Assembly (NCBI RefSeq): GCF_013155275.1
Contig: NZ_JABJXS010000003.1
Location: forward strand, 558,001-622,000
DNA length: 64,000 nucleotides
Source of the DNA: Brenneria sp. hezel4-2-4
Lineage (GTDB): Bacteria; Pseudomonadota; Gammaproteobacteria; Enterobacterales; Enterobacteriaceae
Reading direction: 5' to 3'
A program made the translations under genes and the position numbers. The notes beneath the pieces were generated by a model. It had not been told where the DNA came from. It did no database searches and was given only the letters and a program-made list of their open reading frames with translations. Shown here piece after piece: positions 19,504-29,255 of the stretch (within the stretch, counting starts at the first letter, position 1; each line of letters starts with the position of its first letter).

Positions 19504-20095
19504 AAATTACCTCGACGTGATTGTCAGGATAGCGATGCGATGACTATACAAATAAGCGATGAAAAAGAATGGCTGCGTTGAGTTTATTGGCGGGAATGGT
19601 TGGCGACGGGATAATAAAATATTGGCATGGGTTTATATTAACTGCTTGTTTTTGAATCGATTTAAAGCAATTTCGCTATTGTTAATATTCGTTTTCCCCT
19701 TTCCATTTTTATTAAAATCAGCATGACAATGGAGTGGTTTTATGCTATTTGCGCGCGTTTTTTAATAAAGCTGAAATTATTGGGGAAATAAAAATTGCGA
19801 GATGGATAGCAATAACGAAAAGAGAATAGAGCAATAAATTCATATTGCGTTAAATAACAAACCGGCGTTATTCATCAGGAAAAATAAGGCCTGCGCAAAA
19901 ATGCGCGGCAGGGAGATGACAAGAAAGTGTTATCGGCGCTCTATTTTTTTGCCGTTTACCGACAGATTACGCCAACACTTTGCTTCACCCGCTCTCTATA
20001 GTAGCCGCAGCATTGCCCGAAACCCGCGTGTAAGACAGACAAAGCGCGATCGCACGCCGGTATTTCATATTAATAACGAAGGCAGGGTAACGTTT
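19504..20095. promoter_or_regulatory. pduA-pduF divergent control region
   Basis: 592 bases without a gene, AT-rich, between the divergently transcribed pduA and pduF. By analogy with Salmonella it should hold the pdu promoter, PocR sites and targets for global regulators, but I could not identify a convincing CRP, FNR or PocR site by eye. One hairpin-forming stretch (cctgcgc...gcgcggcagg, about 19890-19913) is visible. A frame that continues pduF upstream to 19901 lacks family similarity and is not coding. Confidence 0.6.
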
Positions 20096-20905
20096 ATGAA
20101 TGATTCACTGAAGGCTCAATGTATTGCGGAGTTTCTTGGCACGGGATTGTTTCTATTTTTCGGGATTGGCAGTCTCTGCGCGCTGAAAGTGGCGGGCGCG
20201 GGCTTAGGCCTATGGGAAATCTGCATCGTGTGGGGGCTGGGGATCTCACTGGCGGTGTACCTGACGGCGGGAATTTCGGGCGCGCATCTGAATCCTGCGA
20301 TAACCATTGCGCTCTGGCTGTTTGCCTGTTTCCCCCGGCATAAAGTGCTGCCTTACAGCGTGGCGCAGATTGCGGGCGCGTTTGGCGGGGCCACGCTGGC
20401 GTATGCGCTTTATCATAATCTGTTTATCGAGTTTGAAACGGCGCACGGCATGGTGCGCGGCAGTGTGGATAGCCTGCAACTGGCCAGCATCTTCAGTACC
20501 TATCCGGCAACGGCCATCAACGTATGGCAGGCGGCCGGGGTGGAAGTGGTGATTACCTCGATCCTGATGGGGCTCATCATGGCGATTACCGATGATGGCA
20601 ACGGCGTGCCCCGCGGGCCGTTGGCGCCGTTGTTGATTGGTATTCTGGTGGCGGTGATTGGCGCGTCCATGGGGCCGTTGACCGGGTTTGCCATGAATCC
20701 TGCCCGTGATTTCGGGCCGAAACTGTTCTCTTTTCTGGCGGGCTGGGGGAACGTGGCGATGACGGGCGGGCGCGATATTCCGTATTTCATTATTCCGATT
20801 GTGGCGCCGATTATTGGCGCGTGTCTGGGCGCCGCCTGTTACCGCTATTTAATTGGCAAGAATCTACCCTGTAATACCTGCGTCGTGGAGGACGGAAAGC
20901 CATGA
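20096..20905 (+). CDS. pduF: PduF, propanediol diffusion facilitator
   Basis: A 269-residue aquaglyceroporin (MIP family) that lets 1,2-propanediol cross the inner membrane. Six membrane helices are predicted from the hydrophobic pattern, and the two pore half-helices are marked by the NPA boxes: HLNPAITIAL and GFAMNPARDFGP, the second followed by Arg as in glycerol-permeable channels. The ATG at 20096 gives the family N-terminus (MNDSLKAQCIAEFLGTGLF) with AGGG upstream; the frame's earlier starts are discounted. Confidence 0.95.
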   Translation: MNDSLKAQCIAEFLGTGLFLFFGIGSLCALKVAGAGLGLWEICIVWGLGISLAVYLTAGISGAHLNPAITIALWLFACFPRHKVLPYSVAQIAGAFGGATLAYALYHNLFIEFETAHGMVRGSVDSLQLASIFSTYPATAINVWQAAGVEVVITSILMGLIMAITDDGNGVPRGPLAPLLIGILVAVIGASMGPLTGFAMNPARDFGPKLFSFLAGWGNVAMTGGRDIPYFIIPIVAPIIGACLGAACYRYLIGKNLPCNTCVVEDGKP

Positions 20906-21184
20906 TGTGTTTCCTCATTCTGGCGGCATACCGTTATTTTTTACGCTGTCGGTAAACTGATTGCCCTCCGGCAATGGGATAAAGAGGCAGGATGAGGAAA
21001 TTTCGTGATCGCGATTGATGAATAGGTTAAATAGTGACCAATCGCAAATATAGTCTGCTAAGGTTATTTATTTATTTGGGGCGAAGAAACCAAAAGCGTT
21101 GATGCGGGGAGTGGTAATACGAATTTGTTAAATACTGATTATTGTTATTAACAATAATTTAAAATACACCAAGGGGGTTTTATC
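20906..21184. promoter_or_regulatory. pduF-pocR spacer with an inverted repeat
   Basis: 279 bases upstream of pocR. A near-perfect AT-rich inverted repeat, attattgtta/taacaataat, lies at 21138-21158, about 27 bases before the pocR start, where an operator or mRNA structure controlling pocR would be expected. A strong AGGGGG ribosome-binding site follows. In Salmonella pocR has several promoters under global control; none is resolved here. Confidence 0.45.
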
Positions 21185-22081
21185 ATGATTTCTGCCAGTT
21201 CTCTTAACTCAGAGCTCATAAATAAAATCGCCCAGGATTTCTCTCAGGCAACCGGACTGGCGGTGGTGGTGGTGAATATTCACGGAGAGGAGATTTCCGA
21301 TCTGTTTAACTTTACCTCTTTCTGCCAGTTAATGCGTCAGGATCCGGTTAATCATTACCGTTGCCGTATGAGCGATCGCTGTGGTGGCTTTGAAGCGTCA
21401 AAATCCAATGAGCCTTGTATTTACCGTTGCCATGCCGGGCTAACGGACTTCTCTATTCCACTGGTGATCGCCGGGCATCTTGTCGGTTTCGTGCTCTGCG
21501 GGCAGGTGCGTCTGCGTAATGACGTGTCGTTGATTAACGTGATTAATGTTGACGATCGCTGGCAAAAGGATCCCGTGTTGGTGGATGAGTTCCATAATGT
21601 GCCGATCATGGATTACTCGCGGGTTATTGCCTCTGCGGATCTGCTGAAGCTGATTGTGGAAAATTGTCTAAAGAAGCACCTTAATTTTGTGGTTATCAGA
21701 GACAGCGACGAATCCGGCGAACCGGGTAAAAGCCGTTCTCCGAAGCCGCATGACGCCAAAATGAAAAAGGCGCTGCGCTATATTGATGCGCATTTATCAG
21801 AGGAACTGCGGCTGGAGGATGTGGCGGCCAGAGTGTATCTTAGCCCTTACTATTTCAGTAAGCTTTTCAAGAAATATCAAGGAATTGGATTTAACGCCTG
21901 GGTGAACCGTCAGCGTATGGCGAACGCCCGTGAAATGTTGCGCCACAGCGACTGGAGTATTGCCAGCATCGCCAAAAATCTGGGGTTTTCCCAGACCAGC
22001 TATTTCTGCAAGGTATTCCGTCAGACTTATCAGATGACGCCGCAGGTGTTCCGTTCCAGCGTGGAACACGAGCGGCAGTAA
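21185..22081 (+). CDS. pocR: PocR, AraC-family activator of pdu and cob
   Basis: A 298-residue transcription activator that responds to 1,2-propanediol and switches on both pdu and cbi/cob. Residues 1-170 form the PocR sensory domain, with its conserved cysteines (HYRCRMSDRC and PCIYRCHAG). A linker with basic residues leads to an AraC-type double helix-turn-helix from about 195 (LRLEDVAARVYLSPYYFSKL and WSIASIAKNLGFSQTSYFCK). Located between the two regulons, as in Salmonella. Confidence 0.95.
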   Translation: MISASSLNSELINKIAQDFSQATGLAVVVVNIHGEEISDLFNFTSFCQLMRQDPVNHYRCRMSDRCGGFEASKSNEPCIYRCHAGLTDFSIPLVIAGHLVGFVLCGQVRLRNDVSLINVINVDDRWQKDPVLVDEFHNVPIMDYSRVIASADLLKLIVENCLKKHLNFVVIRDSDESGEPGKSRSPKPHDAKMKKALRYIDAHLSEELRLEDVAARVYLSPYYFSKLFKKYQGIGFNAWVNRQRMANAREMLRHSDWSIASIAKNLGFSQTSYFCKVFRQTYQMTPQVFRSSVEHERQ

Positions 22082-22224
22082 GCGGGTTTAGAAAACGTAA
22101 AGTGCCTCCGCCGATGTTTTCGTGGATGACGACCGAATTTTTCACAAAGAAATCAGCGTATTAAGCCATATTGAGGTTCACACCGTTACTCCCGTAGCGG
22201 AATATAACGGCGCTGGTGTGACAA

Positions 22225-23289
22225 TCAATCCTGAAAACTTGCCTTTAATGACGCAATATCAATGACAAATCGGTAGTGCACGTCGCTTTTTAGCATCCGA
22301 TCGTATGCCGTGTTGATATCCTGCATAGCGATCATCTCAACGTCGCAGTTAATGCCATGTTCGGCACAGAAATCCAGCATTTCCTGGGTTTCTTCGATGC
22401 CGCCGATCAGCGAACCGGCAATCGACTTACGGCCCATCACCAGCGGCCCGCTGTGCAGGGTGGGTTCGATAGGCTCAATCAACCCGACCAGAATCAGCGT
22501 GCCGTCGCGCTTCAGCGTCGCCAGGTAAGGGTTAAGGTCGTGCTGCATCGGCACCGTGTCCAGAATAATGTCGAAGTGGTTGGCGACGGCGTCCATTTGT
22601 GCCGAATCGGTGGAGATAACCACACGATCGGCGCCTAAGCGCCGCGCTTCCTGCTCTTTTCCCGGAGAGCGGGTAAATAGCGTGACGTCCGCGCCCATCG
22701 CTTTGGCGAACTTCAGTCCCATATGACCCAGACCGCCCAGCCCGACAACGGCCACTTTGTCGCCCGGCCCGACGTTCCAGTGCTTCAGCGGCGAGTAGGT
22801 GGTGATGCCGGCACACAGCAGCGGTGCGGCGGATTTCATGTCCAGCGCTTCCGGCACGCTGAGCACAAAATTATCTGCAACGACAATCCGCTCGGAGTAG
22901 CCGCCGAAGGTCGGCAGATTGTCGTGGCGATCGACGCTGCCGTATGTCAGCGTGGCGCCTTCTTCGCAATACTGCTCCAGCCCTTCATCGCAGGCATCGC
23001 AGTGTTGACAGGAATCCACCATACAGCCTACGCCGACCCAGTCCCCTGCTTTGAAGCGATCGACCGCTTTACCGACGCTGACGACTTTCCCAATGATTTC
23101 ATGTCCCGGAACAATCGGATACTGGCTCATATGCCACTCGTTGCGCGCCATATGAATGTCTGAATGGCACACGCCGCAATAGATGATATCGATCACCACA
23201 TCGTTTTCTCGCGGATCCCGGCGGACAAACTGGTGCGGAACCAATGGGCTGGTTGAATCTAGAGCGGCAAAGCCGCGTATGTTTTGCAT
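22225..23289 (-). CDS. zinc-dependent NAD(P) alcohol dehydrogenase (YahK/CAD-like)
   Basis: A 354-residue medium-chain dehydrogenase. The catalytic zinc site is seen in CGVCHSDIH and GHEIIGKV; the structural zinc in a CxxCxxCx7C cluster (CQHCDACDEGLEQYC). The dinucleotide fold has GLGGLGHMGLKFAKAMGA, followed by a Thr-Arg-Ser pattern that favours NADPH. Related enzymes such as YahK reduce aldehydes to alcohols. ATG at 23289 has AGAGGA nine bases upstream; longer frames start at non-ATG codons. It lies between pocR and the cbi operon, transcribed away from cbiA. A role as backup propionaldehyde reductase is possible but unproven. Confidence 0.88.
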   Translation of the reverse strand: MQNIRGFAALDSTSPLVPHQFVRRDPRENDVVIDIIYCGVCHSDIHMARNEWHMSQYPIVPGHEIIGKVVSVGKAVDRFKAGDWVGVGCMVDSCQHCDACDEGLEQYCEEGATLTYGSVDRHDNLPTFGGYSERIVVADNFVLSVPEALDMKSAAPLLCAGITTYSPLKHWNVGPGDKVAVVGLGGLGHMGLKFAKAMGADVTLFTRSPGKEQEARRLGADRVVISTDSAQMDAVANHFDIILDTVPMQHDLNPYLATLKRDGTLILVGLIEPIEPTLHSGPLVMGRKSIAGSLIGGIEETQEMLDFCAEHGINCDVEMIAMQDINTAYDRMLKSDVHYRFVIDIASLKASFQD

Positions 23290-23640
23290 TGTGATTTTCC
23301 TCTTCATTTTATGCACGATATCAAAGGATCGACTTCAGAAGTCAGTATGATGCAGATTGGTTCTCTCCGCTTTAACCATTTATGGCTAAACGGTAACGCC
23401 GTTCGGTATTGGCAATGACTATATTTTGTTATTGCCCGTTGCGGCAATCAGGTAGCAAAGCCGCGTTTTAGCCCGGGAGAAAGGACAATATTTTGCTATC
23501 GAGCGGCAAGATATTCCCTTAAAGAAAATAAACTCAGCCATTTTTTTGTGAATGGAAAGATTATATTGGCTGTAATGGTTCAGGGTATGTAGAGAAATAA
23601 TAACCATATGTTGTCAGGTTAGAATCGAACGCGGAAAACG
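23290..23640. promoter_or_regulatory. divergent promoter region of the alcohol dehydrogenase and the cbi operon
   Basis: About 350 bases with no credible gene; a 62-codon minus-strand frame at 23419-23607 lacks a ribosome-binding site and family resemblance. A small palindrome (aacggtaacgccgtt, 23389-23403) lies upstream of the dehydrogenase gene. The cbi promoter must lie here, upstream of the riboswitch. Confidence 0.5.
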
Positions 23641-23644
23641 ACGA

Positions 23645-23812
23645 TCGATTCTGTATGTTGTCATGCTGCATGACAACTGGGAAGGGGGTGAAATTCCCCC
23701 GCAGCCCCCGCTGCTGTGATGCCGACGACCCCGTAAAAAGCCACTGATCGCTGCGATTGGGAAGGTTCGGGGAAGGATGACGCTAAGCCAGAAGACCGAC
23801 CTGATGATGACA
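23645..23812 (+). ncRNA. cobalamin riboswitch (B12 element)
   Basis: The leader of cbiA carries the conserved blocks of the B12 aptamer in order: gggggtgaaattccccc, then the core block gcagcccccgctgctgtga, gccactg, gggaagg followed by gatgacgc, and the B12 box aagccagaagaccgacct (about 23785-23802). Ends are approximate. Adenosylcobalamin binding should reduce expression of the downstream biosynthetic operon. A stem (agcggc/gccgct, about 23859-23873) lies between the aptamer and the terminator-like hairpin and may be part of the expression platform. Confidence 0.93.
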
Positions 23813-23897
23813 GATTCAACTCCTTCGGCGGGAAGCGGGTTGTCATCCGATGCGTGCAGCGGCAACGCCGCTCTTGCGCACCCTGTGACATTACCTG

Positions 23898-23924
23898 TCC
23901 CGACCGATGACGTCGGGATTTTTT
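23898..23924 (+). terminator. riboswitch expression-platform hairpin with U-tract
   Basis: Stem tcccgac (23898-23904) pairs perfectly with gtcggga (23912-23918) and is followed at once by six T. The cbiA ATG starts on the next base (23925). The hairpin can act as an intrinsic terminator, and because its 3' arm contains the only purine-rich stretch (gggat) before cbiA it may also hide the ribosome-binding site. Confidence 0.75.
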
Positions 23925-25346
23925 ATGCCGTGTGTAAAAGAACAGCAGAAGAACGCGCCAGCGGGCCAGAGGCGAAATAAAACCGCGTTTGTTATCGCCG
24001 GCACCGGCAGCGGCTGCGGCAAAACCACCGTTACGCTCGGTATCTTGCGGGCGTTGATGCGGCGCGGGCTGTCTGTGCAGCCCTTCAAGGTGGGGCCTGA
24101 CTATCTGGATAGCGGCTGGCATAGCGCGGTATGCGGCGTGGCGTCGCGTAATCTGGATGCGTTCATGCTTCCCGCGGCGACGCTTAACGGGTTGTATAAC
24201 CAGCGTATGCGCCATGCCGACGTGGCGGTGATCGAAGGGGCTATGGGGCTGTACGACGGCTACGGCACGGACCCTGACTATTGCAGCACCGCCGCCATGG
24301 CTAAACAGCTCGGCTGTCCGGTGGTGTTGCTGGTGGACGGCAAGGCGGTATCCACGTCGGCGGCGGCAACCGTGATGGGATTTCGCCAGTTCGACCCCGC
24401 GTTGACCATTGCCGGCGTGATTGTCAATCGCGTCAATTCGGTGGAGCACTATCAATTACTGCGTCGCGCCATTGAGCACTATTGCGGTATTCCGGTGCTG
24501 GGCCGCTTACCGGTCATGACCGACACCGAACTGCCTTCCCGCCACCTGGGTCTGATCCCGGCGCGGGAACAGGCCTATGATGATAGCCGCTGGCGGAAAC
24601 TGGCGATGCAGATTGAAGAAACCCTCGATCTGGATCGTCTGCTGACCTTATGCGCCGGCGTTCGGCCCCCCGACGGCGAATTACCCGCCTTATCCGCGCC
24701 TGAACTGGGCGAAGGTCTGACGATGGCGCTGGCGGACGATGAAGCCTTCAATTTCTATTATCAGGACAATCTCGATCTGCTGGAGCAGGCGGGGGTGCGC
24801 CTGCAACGCTTCAGTCCGATCCATGACCGCCGGCTTCCCGACTGTCAGATGATCTTTCTCGGCGGCGGTTACCCTGAAATTTATGCCGCGCAACTCGCGG
24901 CCAATACCGCGATGCACGATGCGTTACGGCATGCGCATCGGCGCAATATCCCGCTGTACGCCGAATGCGGCGGATTGATGTATCTGGGGGAAGGGCTGAC
25001 GGACGCCGGCGGCCGGCGGCATCGCATGAGCGGAATTCTGCCCGGTGAAAGCCGGATGGGAAAACGGCTGACCCGCTTTGGCTACTGTCAGGCTCAGGCC
25101 TTGACCGATACGCTGTTGGCGGCGCGGGGCGAGATTCTGCGCGGCCATGAATTTCATTATTCCGATTTCGCCACCTCGCTGTCGCCCCGTTTCGACTGTA
25201 CAAAATCGCGCGATGGCGCGGTCGTCAAACGGTGGCGGGGGGGATACCAGCTTCAGCAAACCTGCGCCAGCTATCTCCATCTCCATTTTGCCCAGCGTCC
25301 GGGGCTGCTTGAGCGCTGGTTTAGCCATGCCGGGAGGGCGTCATGA
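23925..25346 (+). CDS. cbiA: CbiA, cobyrinate a,c-diamide synthase
   Basis: A 473-residue glutamine-dependent amidase of the corrin ring. The P-loop GTGSGCGKTT is at about residues 26-35, and the C-terminal class I glutaminase-like domain has the nucleophile in YAECGGLMYLGEGL. The start is uncertain: ATG at 23925 directly follows the riboswitch U-tract and gives about 15 residues more than Salmonella CbiA; an ATG at 23907 lies within the hairpin loop. It ends in an ATGA overlap with cbiB. First gene of the cbi/cob operon. Confidence 0.95.
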   Translation: MPCVKEQQKNAPAGQRRNKTAFVIAGTGSGCGKTTVTLGILRALMRRGLSVQPFKVGPDYLDSGWHSAVCGVASRNLDAFMLPAATLNGLYNQRMRHADVAVIEGAMGLYDGYGTDPDYCSTAAMAKQLGCPVVLLVDGKAVSTSAAATVMGFRQFDPALTIAGVIVNRVNSVEHYQLLRRAIEHYCGIPVLGRLPVMTDTELPSRHLGLIPAREQAYDDSRWRKLAMQIEETLDLDRLLTLCAGVRPPDGELPALSAPELGEGLTMALADDEAFNFYYQDNLDLLEQAGVRLQRFSPIHDRRLPDCQMIFLGGGYPEIYAAQLAANTAMHDALRHAHRRNIPLYAECGGLMYLGEGLTDAGGRRHRMSGILPGESRMGKRLTRFGYCQAQALTDTLLAARGEILRGHEFHYSDFATSLSPRFDCTKSRDGAVVKRWRGGYQLQQTCASYLHLHFAQRPGLLERWFSHAGRAS

Positions 25347-26308
25347 TCCTCTCCGCCTGGTTTGCCGCCTTTCTGCTTGACTGCTGGTTGGGCGATCCGC
25401 CGCGCTGGCCGCATCCGGTGCGCTGGATGGGCCATCTTATTTCATGGCTGCAAACCCGAATCCGCGCCTGTTGCGTCAGTGAACGCGCGCTGTGGCTGGG
25501 CGGCGCGCTACTGTGGCTGGCGGTGGTCGGCCTGACCTGGCTGCTGAGTTGGGGCGTGCTTGCCCTGATGACGGCGATTCATCCGTGGCTGGGCTGGCTG
25601 GCCGCCGTGTGGATGATTTATACCCTGCTGGCGGGCCGTTGCTTAAGTGACGCCGCGATGGCGGTGCATCAGGCCTTGCAACATGGCTCGCTGGAAGAGA
25701 GCCGCCGTCAACTGTCGTGGATTGTGGGGCGCGATACCTCGCAGCTTGAAAAGCCGCAGATGACCCGCGCGGTGGTCGAAACGGTGGCGGAGAATAGCGT
25801 GGACGGCGTGATTGCGCCGCTGTTTTTCCTGCTGCTTGGCGGCGTGCCGCTGGCGATGGCCTATAAAGCCGTAAATACCCTGGATTCTATGGTGGGCTAC
25901 AAAAACGCCAAATATCGCGCCATTGGTTTTGTTTCCGCCCGTATGGACGATCTGGCGAATCTGATCCCCGCCCGGTTGAGCTGGCTGTTGCTGAGCGCGG
26001 CGGCCTGGCTGCTGCGCGCCGATTATCGGCAGGCGCTGCGCATCGGCTGGCGCGATCGTTATCAGCATTCCAGCCCTAACTGCGCCTGGTCGGAAGCGAC
26101 GGTGGCCGGGGCGCTTGGCGTACGTCTCGGCGGGCCGAACAACTATTTTGGCGAGCGGGTGGAAAAACCGTGGATTGGCGACGAATGCCGGGAGATTACG
26201 CTGAACGACATCCCGCGCAGCATCAATCTGATGAGGGTGGCCTCACTGTTGGCGCTGCTGTTGTTCGCCCTGACGTCTCTTTTGCTGTCGGCCGCCTTCG
26301 GCGTATAA
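25343..26308 (+). CDS. cbiB: CbiB, adenosylcobinamide-phosphate synthase
   Basis: A 321-residue integral membrane enzyme that attaches aminopropanol phosphate (made by PduX and CobD) to adenosylcobyric acid. Hydrophobic segments occur at both ends and at about 45-100. Family motifs are DCWLGDPPRWPHPVRWMG at the N-terminus, VETVAENSVDGVIAPLF in the middle and the late NYFGERVEKPWIG. It explains why threonine-phosphate enzymes are encoded nearby. Confidence 0.95.
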   Translation: MILSAWFAAFLLDCWLGDPPRWPHPVRWMGHLISWLQTRIRACCVSERALWLGGALLWLAVVGLTWLLSWGVLALMTAIHPWLGWLAAVWMIYTLLAGRCLSDAAMAVHQALQHGSLEESRRQLSWIVGRDTSQLEKPQMTRAVVETVAENSVDGVIAPLFFLLLGGVPLAMAYKAVNTLDSMVGYKNAKYRAIGFVSARMDDLANLIPARLSWLLLSAAAWLLRADYRQALRIGWRDRYQHSSPNCAWSEATVAGALGVRLGGPNNYFGERVEKPWIGDECREITLNDIPRSINLMRVASLLALLLFALTSLLLSAAFGV

Positions 26309-26322
26309 AACAAGGAAACCCG

Positions 26323-26964
26323 ATGAATTATCTCCAGCAACCCCAGCAAATTGAACGGCAAAGTTTTGCCATTATCAGCGATATCATCGCCCGCGAGCGC
26401 CCCGGCTACCGTTTTGTCGATCCGGATCAGGAGGCGGTCATCAAACGGGTGATCCATACCACGGCGGATTTCGACTGGTTGGACGTACTGTGGTTTTCGC
26501 CCGCGGTATTAACGCGGATTACGCAAGCACTGCGGGACGGTTGCATCCTTTATACCGATACCACCATGGCACTGTCCGGCATCAATAAAACGCTGCTGGC
26601 GCAACTTGGCTGCGAATGCCGCTGTTTTATCAGCGATCCCCGCGTGGTGGCGCGGGCGCGCGCCGAAAATATGACGCGCTCGATGGCGGCGGTGGATATT
26701 GCGCTGGAAGAGGCGGGCGATAAGCTTTTCGTGTTCGGCAACGCGCCGACGGCGCTGTTTCGCCTGCTGGAGCGTTCGTCGCAACAGGCGTCGCCGCTGG
26801 CGGTGATCGGCGTACCGGTCGGTTTTGTGGGCGCGGCGGAATCAAAGGCGGCGCTGATGCACAGCGATCTGCCCTGTATCGCCGCGGCGGGGCGCAAGGG
26901 CGGCAGCAATGTCGCGGCGGCGATCGTTAACGCCATCCTTTATCGCATTCGGGAGACGCTGTGA
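26323..26964 (+). CDS. cbiC: CbiC, cobalt-precorrin-8 methylmutase
   Basis: A 213-residue enzyme that moves the C-11 methyl group to C-12 and yields cobyrinic acid. Catalytic His in [13 protein letters not shown], and the family motifs [13 protein letters not shown] and [15 protein letters not shown] are present. The ATG at 26323 is preceded by AAGGA; the longer frame from 26170 overlaps cbiB and is not used. Confidence 0.95.
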   Translation: MNYLQQPQQIERQSFAIISDIIARERPGYRFVDPDQEAVIKRVIHTTADFDWLDVLWFSPAVLTRITQALRDGCILYTDTTMALSGINKTLLAQLGCECRCFISDPRVVARARAENMTRSMAAVDIALEEAGDKLFVFGNAPTALFRLLERSSQQASPLAVIGVPVGFVGAAESKAALMHSDLPCIAAAGRKGGSNVAAAIVNAILYRIRETL

Positions 26965-28097
26965 ACAACGATACCGGGTTGGACACCGTCTGGCATAACG
27001 GCAGGCAATACCGCAAAGGCTACACCACCGGCTCTTGCGCCACCGCCGCGGCGCGGGTCGCCGCGTTGATGGTACTGCGCCAGCAGGTGATCGATCAGGT
27101 TTCCATCGTCACGCCGTCAGGCGTCACGCTGTACCTCAATGTGGAACAGCCGCTGATTGAAGGACAGCAGGCGACGGCCGCCATTCGCAAGGACGGCGGC
27201 GATGATGTTGACGCCACCCACGGCATGCTGATTTTTGCCCGCGTCACCCTGTGTGAACACGGTGATATTCATATCCGCGGCGGCGAAGGCGTCGGCACCG
27301 TAACGCGCAAAGGCATCGGCTTGCCGGTAGGCAGTCCGGCGATTAACCGCACGCCGTTGCAAACCATTGAAGCGGCGGTGCGCGAGGTTATCGGCCCGAC
27401 ACGCGGCGCGGAAATAGAAATTTTTGCCCCGGAGGGTGAGGAAAGGGCGAAAAAAACCTATAACGGCCGATTGGGCATTCTCGGCGGCATTTCCATTATC
27501 GGCACCACCGGCATTGTGACGCCGATGTCGGAAGAGAGCTGGAAACGCTCGCTGGCGCTGGAGCTGGAAATGAAGCGCGCGGCGGGGTTGGACAAGGTGA
27601 TCCTGGTGCCGGGCAATCACGGCGAGCGCTTTGTCCGTGAACAGCTCGGGCTGGATAGTCAATGGGTGGTTACCATGAGCAACTTTGTCGGTTACATGTT
27701 GCAGGAAACGGTACGGCTGAAATTTCGCCATGTGGCGCTGATCGGCCATCCCGGCAAGCTGGTCAAGGTGGCCGCCGGGATCTTCCATACCCACAGCCAT
27801 ATCGCCGACGGACGCATGGAGACGCTGATTGCCCATCTGGCGCTAATGGGCGCGCCGCAGGATTTATTGCTGGCGGTCAACCACTGCGATACCACCGAAG
27901 CCGCGATGGAGCTGATCGCGCAGCACGGCTGGCAGGCGGTGTATGACCGTATTGCGCAGCGTATTTGTGAACGGGTAAACGAGATGCTGCGTTTCTCCAA
28001 TGAACCGCCGCGCATCGACGCCATTCTGTTCTCTTTTGATAATCAGGTGCTGGGAACCAACCGGCCGCTGACCGACATTGTGGAGGCGCTGCGATGA
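26961..28097 (+). CDS. cbiD: CbiD, cobalt-precorrin-5B C1-methyltransferase
   Basis: A 378-residue SAM-dependent methyltransferase of the anaerobic pathway, unlike the other corrin methylases in sequence. It begins with the conserved [13 protein letters not shown] segment. Start is GTG at 26961, overlapping the cbiC stop (GTGA), with GGGAG upstream. Other conserved stretches are [16 protein letters not shown] and [10 protein letters not shown]. Confidence 0.95.
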   Translation: MNNDTGLDTVWHNGRQYRKGYTTGSCATAAARVAALMVLRQQVIDQVSIVTPSGVTLYLNVEQPLIEGQQATAAIRKDGGDDVDATHGMLIFARVTLCEHGDIHIRGGEGVGTVTRKGIGLPVGSPAINRTPLQTIEAAVREVIGPTRGAEIEIFAPEGEERAKKTYNGRLGILGGISIIGTTGIVTPMSEESWKRSLALELEMKRAAGLDKVILVPGNHGERFVREQLGLDSQWVVTMSNFVGYMLQETVRLKFRHVALIGHPGKLVKVAAGIFHTHSHIADGRMETLIAHLALMGAPQDLLLAVNHCDTTEAAMELIAQHGWQAVYDRIAQRICERVNEMLRFSNEPPRIDAILFSFDNQVLGTNRPLTDIVEALR

Positions 28098-28696
28098 TTG
28101 TGGTCGTGGGCATCGGCCCCGGTTCTGCGGCGTATCTGACGTCGGAAGCGCGGCAGGCGATTGCCGCCGCCGATATTCTGGTCGGCGGGGCGCGGCATCT
28201 GGCGATGTTTCCCGATTTTAACGGCCAGACCCGCAGGCTGGATGCCGATATCGACGGGCTGATGAAGTGGCTTGATGAGCAAAAATCCCATCAGGTGGTG
28301 GTGCTCGCCTCCGGCGACCCCTTGCTGTTCGGCATCGGTAAGCGTTTGTCGGTGCATTTCTCCCCGGACGAGCTGCTGATTATTCCCGGCATCAGCGCCA
28401 TACAGTATCTATGCGCCCGTATCGCGCTGGATATGAACGATATTTACCTGACCAGCTGCCACGGACGGGCGCCGGATTTCGACTGGATTTTACAGCATGA
28501 CAAAGTGGCGATGGTGACGGATTCACGCATCGGGCCACGGGCGATTGCGGACGCCGTTGTGCAACGGCGGCTCAGCCGGACGCTGATTGTCGGCGAAAAC
28601 CTTTCCCTGCCGGATGAACGTATCCACCGCCTGCAACCGCATGACGTGGCGCAACACTATGACATCAACGTGGTGGTGATCCTCAATGAGAGATGA
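28094..28696 (+). CDS. cbiE: CbiE, cobalt-precorrin-7 C5-methyltransferase
   Basis: A 200-residue tetrapyrrole methylase. It shows the family's [13 protein letters not shown] start and the SAM-binding [11 protein letters not shown] motif. Together with CbiT it matches the two halves of the fused aerobic enzyme CobL; here the genes are separate and overlap by 11 bases. Confidence 0.95.
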   Translation: MIVVVGIGPGSAAYLTSEARQAIAAADILVGGARHLAMFPDFNGQTRRLDADIDGLMKWLDEQKSHQVVVLASGDPLLFGIGKRLSVHFSPDELLIIPGISAIQYLCARIALDMNDIYLTSCHGRAPDFDWILQHDKVAMVTDSRIGPRAIADAVVQRRLSRTLIVGENLSLPDERIHRLQPHDVAQHYDINVVVILNER

Positions 28697-29255
28697 CGAG
28701 TTTTTACGCGGCCAACGGGTGCCGATGACCAAAGAGCCGGTTCGATTGCTGGCGCTGGAACGGCTGGAACTGTCGCAGGCGCAATGCCTGATTGACGTCG
28801 GCGCCGGAACCGGCAGCGTGGCGCTGGAGGCGGCATTGCGCTATCCGCGGCTACAAGTGACGGCGATCGAGCGCAATCCGGCGGCGCTGGCGCTGATTGA
28901 AGAGAACCGTCGGCGGTTTGGCTGCCGGAATGTGGAAATCATCGGCGGTGAAGCGCCGATGACGCTCGACATAACGGCTGACGCGGTATTTATCGGCGGC
29001 AGCGGAGGGCGACTGACCGCGCTGATCGACTGGGCGCTGGCGCATTTGCGCCCCGGCGGACGATTGGCGCTGACCTTTATCCTGCTGGATAACCTGCAAA
29101 CCGCGCTGGCGCATTTGCAGTCGCTGAGCGTTATGTCGCTGGAATGCAGTCAATTACAGGTTTCAGCCCTGACGCCGCTCGGCGACGGGCACTACTTTAA
29201 ACCCAATAATCCCACCTATCTTATTTCCTGCCGCAAGGAGAGCAACCATGTCTGA
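28686..29255 (+). CDS. cbiT: CbiT, cobalt-precorrin-6B C15-methyltransferase (decarboxylating)
   Basis: A 189-residue class I Rossmann methyltransferase. Motif I is [15 protein letters not shown], motif II holds the acidic residue in [10 protein letters not shown], and the FIGGSGGRL segment is family-typical. It methylates C-15 and removes the C-12 acetate carboxyl. The ATG at 28686 overlaps cbiE; its end overlaps cbiF by eight bases. Confidence 0.95.
   Translation: MRDDEFLRGQRVPMTKEPVRLLALERLELSQAQCLIDVGAGTGSVALEAALRYPRLQVTAIERNPAALALIEENRRRFGCRNVEIIGGEAPMTLDITADAVFIGGSGGRLTALIDWALAHLRPGGRLALTFILLDNLQTALAHLQSLSVMSLECSQLQVSALTPLGDGHYFKPNNPTYLISCRKESNHV

Noticed and set aside
23419-23607. 62-codon frame in the region upstream of the riboswitch
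   Set aside because: No ribosome-binding site or recognisable domain; lies in a promoter region.
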